A stretch of 64,000 nucleotides of DNA from Vibrio lentus (GCF_030409755.1 NZ_JAUFQE010000001.1:1888742-1952741), one strand, 5' to 3'. Shown: positions 17,781 to 27,218, counted from the stretch's first letter. Numbers and translations: made by a program. The notes: generated by a model from the letters alone, not told the origin.

Positions 17781-18299
17781 ATGAGACATCTAAAAACCAC
17801 AATTCACCCTGATATCGATCACCTAGACAATAAAACCGTATACAAGCGTAACGCTGCCCGTGCAATTGTCTTAGATGGTGAAAACATTCTGATGCTGTAC
17901 ACCGAGCGCTATCACGATTACACCATTCCTGGTGGTGGTTTGGATGAAGGTGAAGATGTGATTGCTGGTATGGTTCGTGAACTCGAAGAAGAAACCGGTG
18001 CAAAGAACATTCATAGCATCAAGCCGTTCGGCATTTTTGAAGAGTTTCGTCCTTGGTATAAAGACGACGCAGATATGATGCACATGATCTCTTACTGCTA
18101 CTCATGCAAGATCGATCGTGAGCTTGGTGAAACGGCTTACGAAGATTATGAAGTGAAAAATGGGATGAAACCGGTTTGGATGAATATCCATGAAGCGATT
18201 GCCCATAATGAAAAGACCATGGCCGAGAGCCCGAAAAAGGGCATGAGTATTGAGCGTGAAACCTTCTTACTGCATTTGATTGCCAAAGAGATGCTTTAG
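17781..18299 (+). CDS. Nudix hydrolase
   Basis: A 172-residue hydrolase. The full Nudix box G-x5-E-x7-RE-x2-EE-x-G is present as GGLDEGEDVIAGMVRELEEE followed by TG (about residues 53-74), with metal-binding glutamates. The substrate, a nucleoside diphosphate linked to another group, cannot be told from sequence. It is a single-gene unit ending at a terminator at 18397. Confidence 0.9.
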   Translation: MRHLKTTIHPDIDHLDNKTVYKRNAARAIVLDGENILMLYTERYHDYTIPGGGLDEGEDVIAGMVRELEEETGAKNIHSIKPFGIFEEFRPWYKDDADMMHMISYCYSCKIDRELGETAYEDYEVKNGMKPVWMNIHEAIAHNEKTMAESPKKGMSIERETFLLHLIAKEML

Positions 18300-18340
18300 A
18301 CGCAGAGACTTTCGATTTTTTAAGCATCTCTACCTCAAAC

Positions 18341-18385
18341 TTATCTAGTTAATCTAGTTAATCTAGTTAATCTAGTTAATCTAGT
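18341..18385. repeat. Five tandem copies of a 9-base repeat (TAATCTAGT)
   Basis: Units at 18341, 18350, 18359, 18368 and 18377; four are identical and the first differs at one base. They sit between the Nudix stop and its terminator. A variable-number repeat is likely. Confidence 0.9.
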
Positions 18386-18396
18386 TGATATCTAAC

Positions 18397-18429
18397 CGCC
18401 TAAAAGCTGTGTGCTTTTAGGCGTTTTTT
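18397..18429 (+). terminator. Terminator after the Nudix gene
   Basis: Eleven-base perfect arms CGCCTAAAAGC and GCTTTTAGGCG, 5-base loop, then six T. Confidence 0.93.
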
Positions 18430-18876
18430 ATGTGCTTAATTTATTCCTAGGTGCCCATCAGCTCTCTATACATCTAATTGAATGTTGCTGTTTCGAACCC
18501 AGTTTAGTTCGTGTTTCGTGTGATTTATGTTGGCATAAAGAATAGATCAAACCATTGGCTTTTAAATTGACTAAACATTTGAGCAAATTGATTCCTATTT
18601 TGAACATATGACTCATCAGCCTCAGTTTAAAAAGTTAGAAACACAAATTAACCTTTATTTTCATATCCTTATCATTACCTTTCACTTACTCGAAAACTTG
18701 GCTTCCCTTTTGCTTTATTGAATATGCAGCTTGTTTACTCGGCATCAACACTAATAGACCAGCACTTGATTCGTTCCACCATTTACTTGTTTGAATCACG
18801 TTTATTTAATCTGCCGTTTTGAGTTCAAGTACTTTTCAAGGAATTCGCCTTAGCGAAGATAAAGTAGAGGTTTATT
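18430..18876. other. Long AT-rich leader upstream of the LruC gene
   Basis: About 450 bases with no convincing frame or RNA motif that I can name. The length suggests a regulated promoter. GTAGAGG before the ATG at 18877 may be the ribosome site. Confidence 0.5.
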
Positions 18877-20985
18877 ATGAAATACAGACAGGTTATTTCC
18901 CTTATCACAGCGGCAGTCAGTGCCCCTCTCTATGCAACGTCCGTTGATCTAGATTTTTCTAACCATATTGAATCAACAAATTTGAGCACTTGGGCGGGCC
19001 CTTCTTACGATGGAACGGTCATTCATTTTTTGAATGTGGGCACACACAATGGAAAAACGATAGATGCGAAAGTGAGCAGTGAAGTTTTTGGTGATGCTAC
19101 GTTTTTATTCCACACTCCCGATTATAAAGAAGGCCCGGATCAGCCAGACGGAGACATTGGTTTCCTTTATCAAACGAATTCTGCTGGCGCAGCGGGTCTT
19201 ATCTATACGTTCGAATTTTATGATGGAACCGACGGGTTATCTGGCACGTTTTCAGAACCTTATACCGTTCCAGAGTTCGATATGATTGGTTATGACATTG
19301 ATGGCGAACCCGTTCAATCAGAGCAAGTTCGTGTGTTTAAAAGTGAAGGTTTTTACAGCTATCAAACAGGTTCTGCAGGCGCGAGTTTAACCGCTGAGGA
19401 AAGCGAAGATGGAGATTCGGTTTTGTTCAGTGGGCCAGGTACCAATTACTCTGAAACCGATACTTCAGGGGCGGTCAAATTTACGTTCAAAAATACCTCG
19501 ATTGTCACCCTACAATTTGAAACGGTGACGACAAGCGGTAGTAGTTTCCCAAATCCCATCTTTTCCGCGTTCGATGGTAACTGGGATCTCTCCGGATTCA
19601 CCACTCCAATTGAAAGCTCCGATGAATCTGATTTCGGAGACGCTCCTGATAGTTACGGCACATTGCAGGCAAGTAATGGTGCTGAGCACGCGGTCTCTTC
19701 AACACTATATCTAGGCGCGAGTATTGATGCAGATACCGATGGACAACCCGGTGCGTCATCAAATGGCGATGATTTGGATATTGGCGGGAATGATGACGAC
19801 GGCATTACTTTGTTATCTAACCTAGAGATAGGACTGGATAGCCTAATCAACGTAAATGTAGTGGGGAGTGGTTATCTTCAAGCGTGGGCTGATTGGGACA
19901 TGGATGGGGCATTCGCTGACGACGAGCAAATACTGACAAATCATGCAGTAGTGGATGGTAGTCAAGTTGTTCCGATTCGTGTTGGTGATGATGCAGCTGT
20001 TGGTGTCGTTCAAACTCGCTTCCGCTTAGCAAGTAGCCCGAACATTCCAAGTGATGGTTATGTAGGCGATGGCGAAGTAGAGGATTATGTTTTTAATGTA
20101 ACTGACCCAGGAACCACTATCCAACATTCAAATTACTACACAGCGGCGTTCGAAGATAATTGGCCAGAAGTGGGTGACTTTGATCTAAATGATGTTGTGG
20201 TCTATTACCGCACGACCATTCTAAGTAAAGACGATGTGGTTCTTCGAATGGACATTACAGGAACGATAATGGCTTATGGTGCCTCTTACGGCAACGGTTT
20301 AGGCTGGAAACTTAATGGCTTTGACGAATCAGATATTGATCTTCAAACCGCTCGAGTACAAAGAAACGGTGTAACTCGCGCTGATATCTCGCCGTTTACT
20401 GGGGAAGACAAAGAAGTCGCATCGCCAGGAGGAGACCTAGTCGTCGTTGCTTCTTTAAATCTAAAAAATGATCTACCTATCAATGCCGAGTGTATGTTCC
20501 ACCGCACCAACCCTTCTTGTAGCCCGTCGTTGGAGTCTGAACAAATGACGTTCAGCATTTCTCTACCATTTGCTTCTGGAAGTGAGCCAACAGTGAGTTC
20601 ACTGGTGCCGTTAAGTGGCTTTGACCCGTTCATCTTTGGGCCGGGTGAAGGTCAGTATCATGGTGATAGCTTCACTAGCTCTCCGGGTAAAGACTTAGAG
20701 ATTCATACTGCCGATTTCCCACCGACAACTCGCGGTACGTTAGTTAGTGATTTCTACGGAATTGCGCAGGATGACTCTGACCCGTCGAGCAATAAATATT
20801 ATCGAACTACGCAAAATATGCCTTGGGGAATATTAATTTCATCTCCTTGGAATCACCCGGCAGAGTACATTGATATCAGTGAGGCGTATCCTGATTTTGC
20901 CGAATGGGCGACCTCAGGGGGCTCAGCGAAGCCAACTTGGTACCAAAACCCGACTTCAGATAAAACTTGGTCAACAGAAGACTAA
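18877..20985 (+). CDS. Secreted LruC/GEVED-domain protein
   Basis: A 702-residue exported protein. A signal peptide covers residues 1-20 (cleavage near LYATS). Residues about 250-410 form a GEVED domain: it opens with FGDAPDSYGTL, has a calcium-like DADTDGQPG and NDDDG acidic loop, and ends GDGEVEDYVFNV. The C-terminal region from FEDNWPEVGDFDLNDVVVYY onward is the LruC domain. LruC proteins occur in Bacteroidetes and Vibrio, with unproven surface or matrix roles. It is 13 bases from a lipoprotein gene that is probably co-transcribed. Confidence 0.85.
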   Translation: MKYRQVISLITAAVSAPLYATSVDLDFSNHIESTNLSTWAGPSYDGTVIHFLNVGTHNGKTIDAKVSSEVFGDATFLFHTPDYKEGPDQPDGDIGFLYQTNSAGAAGLIYTFEFYDGTDGLSGTFSEPYTVPEFDMIGYDIDGEPVQSEQVRVFKSEGFYSYQTGSAGASLTAEESEDGDSVLFSGPGTNYSETDTSGAVKFTFKNTSIVTLQFETVTTSGSSFPNPIFSAFDGNWDLSGFTTPIESSDESDFGDAPDSYGTLQASNGAEHAVSSTLYLGASIDADTDGQPGASSNGDDLDIGGNDDDGITLLSNLEIGLDSLINVNVVGSGYLQAWADWDMDGAFADDEQILTNHAVVDGSQVVPIRVGDDAAVGVVQTRFRLASSPNIPSDGYVGDGEVEDYVFNVTDPGTTIQHSNYYTAAFEDNWPEVGDFDLNDVVVYYRTTILSKDDVVLRMDITGTIMAYGASYGNGLGWKLNGFDESDIDLQTARVQRNGVTRADISPFTGEDKEVASPGGDLVVVASLNLKNDLPINAECMFHRTNPSCSPSLESEQMTFSISLPFASGSEPTVSSLVPLSGFDPFIFGPGEGQYHGDSFTSSPGKDLEIHTADFPPTTRGTLVSDFYGIAQDDSDPSSNKYYRTTQNMPWGILISSPWNHPAEYIDISEAYPDFAEWATSGGSAKPTWYQNPTSDKTWSTED

Positions 20986-20998
20986 TCAAGGAGGATTT

Positions 20999-21541
20999 AT
21001 GAAAACAATCAAACTAATACTGAGTAGCGTGTCTCTTGTCTTCCTTTCAGCTTGTGGTGGCGGGGGAGGTGGTGGTAGCAGTAGCGCTTCAGCTCCAAGC
21101 TCTGTGACTCCACCAAGTAATGCACCAGCTGGAGGAAGCAGCTCTGTGACTCCACCAAGTAATGCACCAGCTGGAGGAAGCAGCTCGGTTACCTCTAGCG
21201 TTGCACCTGCACAACAGTCTTTGAGTTCGGTAGAGCTCTCTATCCCGGAAGGCTTCGATTTTTCGACTGAAAGGGAAGTTACCGTGAGCGTTGATGTGGC
21301 AAGTTCACAGAGCTCCCGAGGCTTTATGAGCATCTACACTGATTTTAATGGAGAGGTTGTCGATTACACCTCACAAGTGTTGAGAACGCCGATCAATGAG
21401 GATATTGATTTTTCAACGACACTGCTTCTTCCAAATCATGTTGATAAGGTTTGGGTAGAAGTATGGTATCCATCCGCAATGGGAAGTGAAGTGAAGCGTT
21501 TAGTGGACATCAACAACGGGCAGGTAGACGTCGTCCTTTAA
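20999..21541 (+). CDS. Glycine-rich lipoprotein with an internal repeat
   Basis: A 180-residue lipoprotein starting at ATG 20999 behind AAGGAGG. The lipobox is LSAC (Cys 19), followed by seven glycines and a Ser/Pro/Ala-rich spacer containing two exact copies of a 14-residue repeat (SSVTPPSNAPAGGS). The C-terminal half (about 75-180) is a beta-rich domain of unknown type. With the secreted LruC protein just upstream it may anchor or assemble a surface structure. An open frame from 20870 overlaps the LruC gene and is unlikely to be used. Confidence 0.8.
   Translation: MKTIKLILSSVSLVFLSACGGGGGGGSSSASAPSSVTPPSNAPAGGSSSVTPPSNAPAGGSSSVTSSVAPAQQSLSSVELSIPEGFDFSTEREVTVSVDVASSQSSRGFMSIYTDFNGEVVDYTSQVLRTPINEDIDFSTTLLLPNHVDKVWVEVWYPSAMGSEVKRLVDINNGQVDVVL
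21098..21181 (+). repeat. Two exact 42-base tandem copies inside the lipoprotein gene
   Basis: Units 21098-21139 and 21140-21181 are identical and in frame. Copy number could vary between strains and change spacer length. Confidence 0.92.
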
Positions 21542-21568
21542 ATCTCATCATTTAACAAACCTAAAATA

Positions 21569-21601
21569 TTTGCCGCCATTTTGGCGGCAAATTTTCTTTT
21601 T
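21569..21601 (+). terminator. Terminator after the lipoprotein gene
   Basis: Arms TTTGCCGCC and GGCGGCAAA with a 5-base loop, then a T-rich tail. Confidence 0.9.
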
Positions 21602-21752
21602 GTAGCCTTGAAAAACAACGGAACGATTAAATATAAATTTGGTTGATATTGTCAACTATGTCTTTTTGGTGTACCTTTAAACCTGAGAATGTACCAAGCT
21701 CCCAGACGAATCCATGGTACAGCCGCGAACCCGTCCTCAAAGAAAGAATTCC

Positions 21753-23516
21753 ATGAATAAAAGACAGTTTATTGCCCACTATTTGCGTATGAATCGCACT
21801 TCTTATTTGTTGGCGATAGTTTTCATTTTTCTCGTAAATTGGCTTCAAGTTGAAATACCACGCTATATCCAATTGGCGATAGATCTGATTGATGATGCTT
21901 CCTCAAGTGGCCATCAGCAGCTTCAAACCTATGTTTGGATTGTGGTTGGCATGTCGGTCGCCATGGTTGTGGTGCGTATATTGTCTCGTATCTATGCGCT
22001 TAACCCTGGGCGGATTACAGAGGCGGCTCTTAAGACGACACTTCTCCAAAAGTTAAACCGTTTACCTAACAGCTTTCACCAGAGGTTTGCGTCAGGAAGA
22101 CTGATCTCCATCATCAATAATGACCTCAGTGGCATTCGCTTGCTGTTTGGTGTGGGCTTTCTGCAGTTCTTTAATGCCCTGTTGGCACTGTCATTAACAC
22201 CGCTCTACATGTGGCGCATATCGCCAGAGCTTACGATGTACTCGATTATTCCTATCTCAATCGCTTTTGTGATTTTCCGTGTTGGTTTTAAACGGATGAA
22301 GGCGCTGCATTTAGAACATATGAAGCGTTTACAGAATCTGTCTGCTCAGTTGATGAGTTACCTATCGGGGATTGATTTGATCAAGAGTCAGCAGATGTCA
22401 CCTTGGGTGAAGGCCGAAACCGAAAAGCTCAATCAGCGACTGCTTGAATGTCGCCTTAAGATCACTCGTATTCAAGTCTTCTTCATGCCTGTTCTCGATT
22501 ATGCCAACGACTTAATGAAAATCATCATTCTGGGACTTGGTGGCTTTATGCTAATGAGGCAAGAGCTTACTTTAGGCGAAATAACCGCTTTCCTGACTTA
22601 TTCTGTTTTACTCGCTATGCCATTGATGCAGCTCGGCAGAATCGCGACCATTTATCAGCGTGGCATAGTGGGAATTCAAAGCGCACAAACTATTCTTAAT
22701 GCGCAAGTTCCAGAATTGGATGACGCGAAGTTGTCTGAATTAGACGTTGAATCTTTCAAGGGAAAGGCATTTTCTGTGCGCAACCTGAGCTTCCAATACG
22801 AAGGTGAGGAGCGACTCATTCTTGATAACATCAGTTTTGATATTCCAGCAGGTAAGAAAATCGGTGTATTAGGAGGAATTGGCTCAGGTAAAACGACGTT
22901 GGTTAACTGCTTGAATCACCATCTAGATGTGCCTAAAGGAACGGTTTTTCTCGGGGAAACAGACGTAACAAGCTTTTCACGCAGTGATTTACGCCGTTAT
23001 GTCAAAACGGTTACTCAGGATCCTTACTTGTTTTCAGCAACGGTTGAAGACAACATTCGTTTTGGCAGTTTGGATACTGAACTCGCAAAGAGTCAGGTTG
23101 ATGAAGTTCTTGAGTTGAGCCAACTAGCGAATGACGTCACTCGTTTTGAAAACGGCGACCAAACCTTAGTCGGTGAAAAAGGGATCATGTTATCGGGTGG
23201 CCAGAAGCAACGCCTAAGTATTGCGCGTGCTTTATTAGAGCCTACAGATTTAATCATCATGGATAACGTTCTGTCAGCAGTCGATTATGAAACGGAAAGA
23301 AAGATCTTAGAAGGCCTGTTCAATCGATTGAAAAATCAATCTGTGCTGGTGGTTTCGCATCGTGTTAATGCCCTTGAATATATGGACGAAATCATTGTTC
23401 TGAATGAAGGGAAAGTGATCGCGAAAGGTGACCATGACACCTTATTAAAAACTTGTGCTTACTATTACGACACTTGGCAATTACAACAGAATGAAACGGA
23501 GGCAGCGGCATGTTAA
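21753..23516 (+). CDS. ABC exporter half-transporter with degenerate ATP site (MdlA-like)
   Basis: A type IV ABC exporter half (587 residues from ATG 21753, behind AAGAAAG; a longer frame begins at 21714). Six membrane helices come first and the nucleotide-binding domain starts near residue 335. Walker A is GGIGSGKTT, the signature LSGGQ is canonical, but after the Walker B aspartate an asparagine (codon 23265-23267) replaces the catalytic glutamate (IIMDNVLS). The H-loop SHR is kept. It overlaps the next gene, which has the opposite defects, so the two form a heterodimer. The substrate is unknown; multidrug or lipid export is possible. Confidence 0.88.
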   Translation: MNKRQFIAHYLRMNRTSYLLAIVFIFLVNWLQVEIPRYIQLAIDLIDDASSSGHQQLQTYVWIVVGMSVAMVVVRILSRIYALNPGRITEAALKTTLLQKLNRLPNSFHQRFASGRLISIINNDLSGIRLLFGVGFLQFFNALLALSLTPLYMWRISPELTMYSIIPISIAFVIFRVGFKRMKALHLEHMKRLQNLSAQLMSYLSGIDLIKSQQMSPWVKAETEKLNQRLLECRLKITRIQVFFMPVLDYANDLMKIIILGLGGFMLMRQELTLGEITAFLTYSVLLAMPLMQLGRIATIYQRGIVGIQSAQTILNAQVPELDDAKLSELDVESFKGKAFSVRNLSFQYEGEERLILDNISFDIPAGKKIGVLGGIGSGKTTLVNCLNHHLDVPKGTVFLGETDVTSFSRSDLRRYVKTVTQDPYLFSATVEDNIRFGSLDTELAKSQVDEVLELSQLANDVTRFENGDQTLVGEKGIMLSGGQKQRLSIARALLEPTDLIIMDNVLSAVDYETERKILEGLFNRLKNQSVLVVSHRVNALEYMDEIIVLNEGKVIAKGDHDTLLKTCAYYYDTWQLQQNETEAAAC

Positions 23517-25294
23517 AGGGTGTTGATGTTAAGTATCTAAAGCACTTTTTTAAGTTTGCTAAGAAATACAAACGCTCAGCAATTCTGGGTGTTGCGATGC
23601 TTCCGTTGTCGGTGATCACAAGCCTGCTGTTCCCTTGGTTGATTATTCAAGTGATCGACGTGCATTTGAGCAAGGGTGATATGGACGGGTTACTTGAGTA
23701 TGTCTTCTATTTAGTTCTTGTCTTGATTGCCAGTTATGTGGTCGACACTACCTATTCGTATAATCTGCGAAAGACAGGCCAGTACACCATTACTGACATG
23801 CGCTCAGTACTGTTTGAGCGTGTGCTTAAACTGCCTCGTAGCTATTTCGATAACACACCGATTGGTGTGACTCTTTCGCGTCTGACCAGTGATCTAGAAA
23901 CGATAGGCGAGACGTTTATTCAATCTGTCGTTGGATTGGTTAAAGACAGTATCAACACCATTGCTCTGCTTATTATGATGCTCTTCATTGATTGGCAGTT
24001 AACTATGATTGTGCTGATTATCATGCCTCCCGTGATGTACTTGACGGTCTATGTGCGTAATCGTCTCCGCGCGATGTATAAGGTTACTCGCTCAACACTG
24101 GCGCGTGGTATTGGCTTCCTACAAGAAGTGCTATTTGGCATGAAAACCGTTCAGATGTATCGCGCTGAGGAGCAAGTCGAGCAACGATACCAAGGCTACA
24201 CGGATGAGTTTTTACGAGCTCAAAAGAAGATCAATAAGTACGATGCGATTTTGTTCTCGTTTATCTCGGGCATCACCTCAATCACTATCGCGATTATGAT
24301 CTGGTACGGCTCAGAGCAAGTCATTGAAGGTGCGTTAACATTGGGTGTGCTGATCGCATTCATCAACACGCTCGAAAAGGTGTTTGTTCCCATTCGTGAC
24401 TTTACTTCTCAGATTGCCTCTATTCAAAGCTCGTTTGCGGCTTTTGACCACATTGAAGAGCTTTTTGTCGAGCCGACAGAAGAGGAAGGGCGTAACTTAT
24501 TGCCATCTCATCAAGTCAAAAACCAGCTCGAAAAGTTTGTCAGTCTTGAGTTCAAAAATGTGAGTTTCCGCTACAAAGACGATTCTCCATATGTTCTAAA
24601 GAATGTCTCTTTTGTACTGGGGAAAGGGCATCAAATCGCACTTGTCGGTTCAACGGGTTCAGGTAAGTCGACGATTCTGCGTCTGATCTCTAAAACTTAT
24701 CAAGATTATGAAGGCAGCATTTTGTTGAATGGCATTGAGTTGTCACAAATTTCAAGCGAAGACTCTGCCCACTTGTTCTCAATGATGATGCAAGATGTGC
24801 ACTTATTCGAAGAGACGATTCAGTTCAATATTGCTTTGGGTAAGGAACATCTTACTAGAGCTGAGGTTGAACAAGCAGCGCGCTATGTGTACGCGGATAA
24901 GTTTATTGAGCAATTGCCACAAAGCTATGATTTCCATTTAGAAAAGAATGGCTCAAATTTATCTGTGGGGCAAACGCAGCTCATTTCGTTTGCACGAGCG
25001 GTCGCACAAGGTGGGCAGCTGATGATGCTTGATGAGGCAACTAGCTCAGTAGACTCAATTACCGAAGACCTTATTCAAAAAGCGATGCAGCGCCTTTTTA
25101 AAGAAAAAACCGTGATTGCGATAGCGCACCGACTGAGTACCGTCCGTCACTCTGACACTATTTTGGTGCTGGAAAAGGGTGAAATCGTTGAACAAGGCAA
25201 TCATCAACAATTGGTCGCACACAATGGTATTTATGCCGGTTTGTTGCAAGAATCGATTGTAGAAACGAGCGATTCTCAAGCTACGGTAGCCTAA
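23510..25294 (+). CDS. ABC exporter half-transporter, catalytic partner (MdlB-like)
   Basis: A 594-residue ABC exporter half with an N-terminal six-helix domain and a nucleotide-binding domain from about residue 345. Walker A GSTGSGKST and Walker B LMMLDEATSS carry the catalytic glutamate, but the signature reads LSVGQ instead of LSGGQ. Combined with the degenerate Walker B of the upstream partner, this gives one consensus and one degenerate ATP site, as in BmrCD- or TM287/288-type exporters. The start overlaps the upstream stop by 7 bases. Confidence 0.9.
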   Translation: MLKGVDVKYLKHFFKFAKKYKRSAILGVAMLPLSVITSLLFPWLIIQVIDVHLSKGDMDGLLEYVFYLVLVLIASYVVDTTYSYNLRKTGQYTITDMRSVLFERVLKLPRSYFDNTPIGVTLSRLTSDLETIGETFIQSVVGLVKDSINTIALLIMMLFIDWQLTMIVLIIMPPVMYLTVYVRNRLRAMYKVTRSTLARGIGFLQEVLFGMKTVQMYRAEEQVEQRYQGYTDEFLRAQKKINKYDAILFSFISGITSITIAIMIWYGSEQVIEGALTLGVLIAFINTLEKVFVPIRDFTSQIASIQSSFAAFDHIEELFVEPTEEEGRNLLPSHQVKNQLEKFVSLEFKNVSFRYKDDSPYVLKNVSFVLGKGHQIALVGSTGSGKSTILRLISKTYQDYEGSILLNGIELSQISSEDSAHLFSMMMQDVHLFEETIQFNIALGKEHLTRAEVEQAARYVYADKFIEQLPQSYDFHLEKNGSNLSVGQTQLISFARAVAQGGQLMMLDEATSSVDSITEDLIQKAMQRLFKEKTVIAIAHRLSTVRHSDTILVLEKGEIVEQGNHQQLVAHNGIYAGLLQESIVETSDSQATVA

Positions 25295-25516
25295 TTATCT
25301 CAAGTCAGACTTACCGTTTTCGATGAGATAAATTGCTGTTGATTATGCTTAATCAGTTTCTATTCTTTTCTGTTATCCCCAGTGGCTTAGGGAAAATAAA
25401 CATATTTTACGATTATTAATATGTTATGATCTCCTTACTACTAAAGGGGTGTCTTAGGGCATCGGAATGTATGCGAGCAAGACGAACTTGCTTGTGTCAG
25501 TCATTTTCTGGCGAAT

Positions 25517-25795
25517 ATGGAATCGAAGATGTTGTTGGAAGAAGTTGTAGAAATTATTGAATTAACCGACTCAGACCATTTATCTCAAGCAATGGAACTG
25601 TTTAACGAGCATGGTTTTGTTGATGCTGAATCTTTGCCTTTTATGAATGTAGTGTTTGAAACCGCGCCGGATCAGCTTGCGAACAAGTTGTCGCAAATTG
25701 GTTTTAAAGGTTTAGTGCAAGTCGAGAAGAATGAAGACGAATCGGGCTTCACCATTATTGATGCTGAACGCGTTCTGCTAAAAGATTCTGCTTAG
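25517..25795 (+). CDS. Small acidic protein of unknown function
   Basis: A 92-residue acidic protein that I cannot assign. It has two helix-strand units, ELFNEHGFVDAESLPFM and KLSQIGFKGLVQV, which loosely recall small RraB-like regulators, but I do not claim that family. ATG 25529 is an alternative start with GGAA upstream. The 3' end forms the first unit of an 18-base repeat array that continues past the stop. Confidence 0.6.
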   Translation: MESKMLLEEVVEIIELTDSDHLSQAMELFNEHGFVDAESLPFMNVVFETAPDQLANKLSQIGFKGLVQVEKNEDESGFTIIDAERVLLKDSA

Positions 25796-25877
25796 TTGCA
25801 AGACTCTGCTTAACGACAAGATTCTTCTTAATTACCAGAATAAGATTCAGCGTAATGATAAGACTCTATCCAGTTCA
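25782..25877. repeat. Degenerate 18-base repeats starting at a gene's 3' end
   Basis: Units start at 25782, 25800, 25818 (with 6 extra bases), 25842 and 25860, each opening with AAGAYTC. The first unit encodes the last residues KDSA and the stop. Confidence 0.7.
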
Positions 25878-25911
25878 GTAACACCCGTTATGATTATTTG
25901 AGGTTAACACA

Positions 25912-26346
25912 GTGACAACAGCAACCGCTTCATCAACAGAGCAACATATTTCCAATGAACATGCGCTTTTAGGCGCATCGTTATTAGCGTCTCAAAAAGT
26001 TGAGTTGGCTCTGTTCAATGTTATCTCTAAGTTAGCTAAAGCCTTACCAAAGGAAGCGCAACATCAACTAGGCTTGGACTTGGATACCTTTTTAAGAGAG
26101 AAACCAAGTGAGCAAGCCTCGACTCTGAGCCACTACGAAAATACGTTTGGTGAGCAACTTCCTATGAAGGCTAATGAACTCAGCGATTTTATTTATCATC
26201 GAAACTTGGTCACTCGTGGCTTTTGGCGTGTGACTGGCGCTGATGTAAAAGGCGGCGAGAAACTAGAGAATCCAGAGCTCTATTTAAAAGAGTTCTTAGC
26301 CAAATGTGAATATTGGCAAGTGATGCTAGATACTCAAAAAAACTGA
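25912..26346 (+). CDS. Hypothetical protein, 144 residues, GTG start
   Basis: A soluble, mostly helical protein starting at GTG 25912 with GAGGTT 7 bases upstream. I do not recognise a family. The segment ELSDFIYHRNLVTRGFWRVTG in the C-terminal half is basic and aromatic and likely conserved. It is followed at once by a terminator. No partner gene is evident. Confidence 0.65.
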   Translation: MTTATASSTEQHISNEHALLGASLLASQKVELALFNVISKLAKALPKEAQHQLGLDLDTFLREKPSEQASTLSHYENTFGEQLPMKANELSDFIYHRNLVTRGFWRVTGADVKGGEKLENPELYLKEFLAKCEYWQVMLDTQKN

Positions 26347-26365
26347 GCAATTAAATAGATTAAAT

Positions 26366-26396
26366 AAAGCCATAGCTTACACGCTGTGGCTTTTTT
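26366..26396 (+). terminator. Terminator after the 144-residue protein gene
   Basis: Eleven-base arms with one G-U pair (AAAGCCATAGC, GCTGTGGCTTT), then six T. Confidence 0.88.
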
Positions 26397-26426
26397 GTTT
26401 GTGCTCAAAAGTTCGAATTATTAAAC

Positions 26427-26942
26427 CTAGATCATCATCTTCAACACGTAATTCTTAGAGACGAAGTGATGTTTAAGCGCAGCACTAATATGCAATAAGA
26501 TTAAACAAGCAAGGGCAATACAACTGGTACGATGTAAATAGAAAAAGAAGCTGTTGATTGCAGGGTCGGTTATTAGGTTGTCGACGGTTGTTAGCCAAAA
26601 TAATGAATAGGGCTCTTTAAGCATTAAATAACCGGTGCTGAAAACCATGAACATAACGAGATACATGAGTGAGTGGGCGAGTTTGGCAATACATATTTGA
26701 CCGGCAGCCACAGAGGAAGGCATGGGTGGTGTGCTTCTAAAATGACTCCATATATATCGAATCGCCAACAAAGGAGTAGCGACAGTAGCCAACGACATGT
26801 TGAGCACTGACAGGAAAGAAAATAGCTCGGGCCTACTGGTGACAAAGTGCATCACATAGCCTGCGACGGTTGCATAGATGATCACAGAAGCCATCACCCA
26901 GTGCAGCACACGGCTTAGTAAATCGTATCGTGGATTATTCAA
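26427..26942 (-). CDS. Cytochrome b561-family protein
   Basis: A 171-residue inner-membrane cytochrome with four helices. Likely haem ligands are the histidine in SRVLHWVMAS (helix 1), the one in AKLAHSLMYL, and two in the last part (YLHRTSC and LLHISAALKHH). It resembles CybB-type di-haem quinol:superoxide oxidoreductases. It stands alone, between a convergent terminator and an AT-rich upstream region. Confidence 0.88.
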   Translation of the reverse strand: MNNPRYDLLSRVLHWVMASVIIYATVAGYVMHFVTSRPELFSFLSVLNMSLATVATPLLAIRYIWSHFRSTPPMPSSVAAGQICIAKLAHSLMYLVMFMVFSTGYLMLKEPYSLFWLTTVDNLITDPAINSFFFYLHRTSCIALACLILLHISAALKHHFVSKNYVLKMMI

Positions 26943-27218
26943 ATTAACCTCGTTCTGATCGTTATAACAATAATTTTCAAATAGATGCCCAAAACTAGTT
27001 ATTAGTATATTTGCATCGCGAATTAATTATATCGAACAGTAATACTCCGTATTCTCCTTAATTATAAATTAATGATGTTGCTTCAGGTGTTTTATAATTA
27101 TCAATGATGTTTTAGAGTGTTAATTCCAATACAGACAGGGCAAACTTGCCGACTTCCTAGCTTGTATGCCTATAACGAGATACAGTTAGTTTAAAGCTAA
27201 ATATATAAGGAATGTATA

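Noticed and set aside
18341..18385. CRISPR array
   Set aside because: Nine-base repeats without spacers and no cas genes; it is a simple tandem repeat. The arrays at 25782 and 29902 were rejected for the same reason.
21569..21601. Rho-independent hairpin considered as an IS or phage end
   Set aside because: It has a normal terminator layout directly after the lipoprotein gene and no partner repeat.
25517..25795. RraB (RNase E inhibitor) identity for the 92-residue acidic protein
   Set aside because: Only a loose helix-strand resemblance, with no family-defining residues that I can point to.
25912..26346. HEPN ribonuclease identity for the 144-residue protein
   Set aside because: An all-helical look and HRN segment suggested it, but the R-x4-6-H motif is not present.
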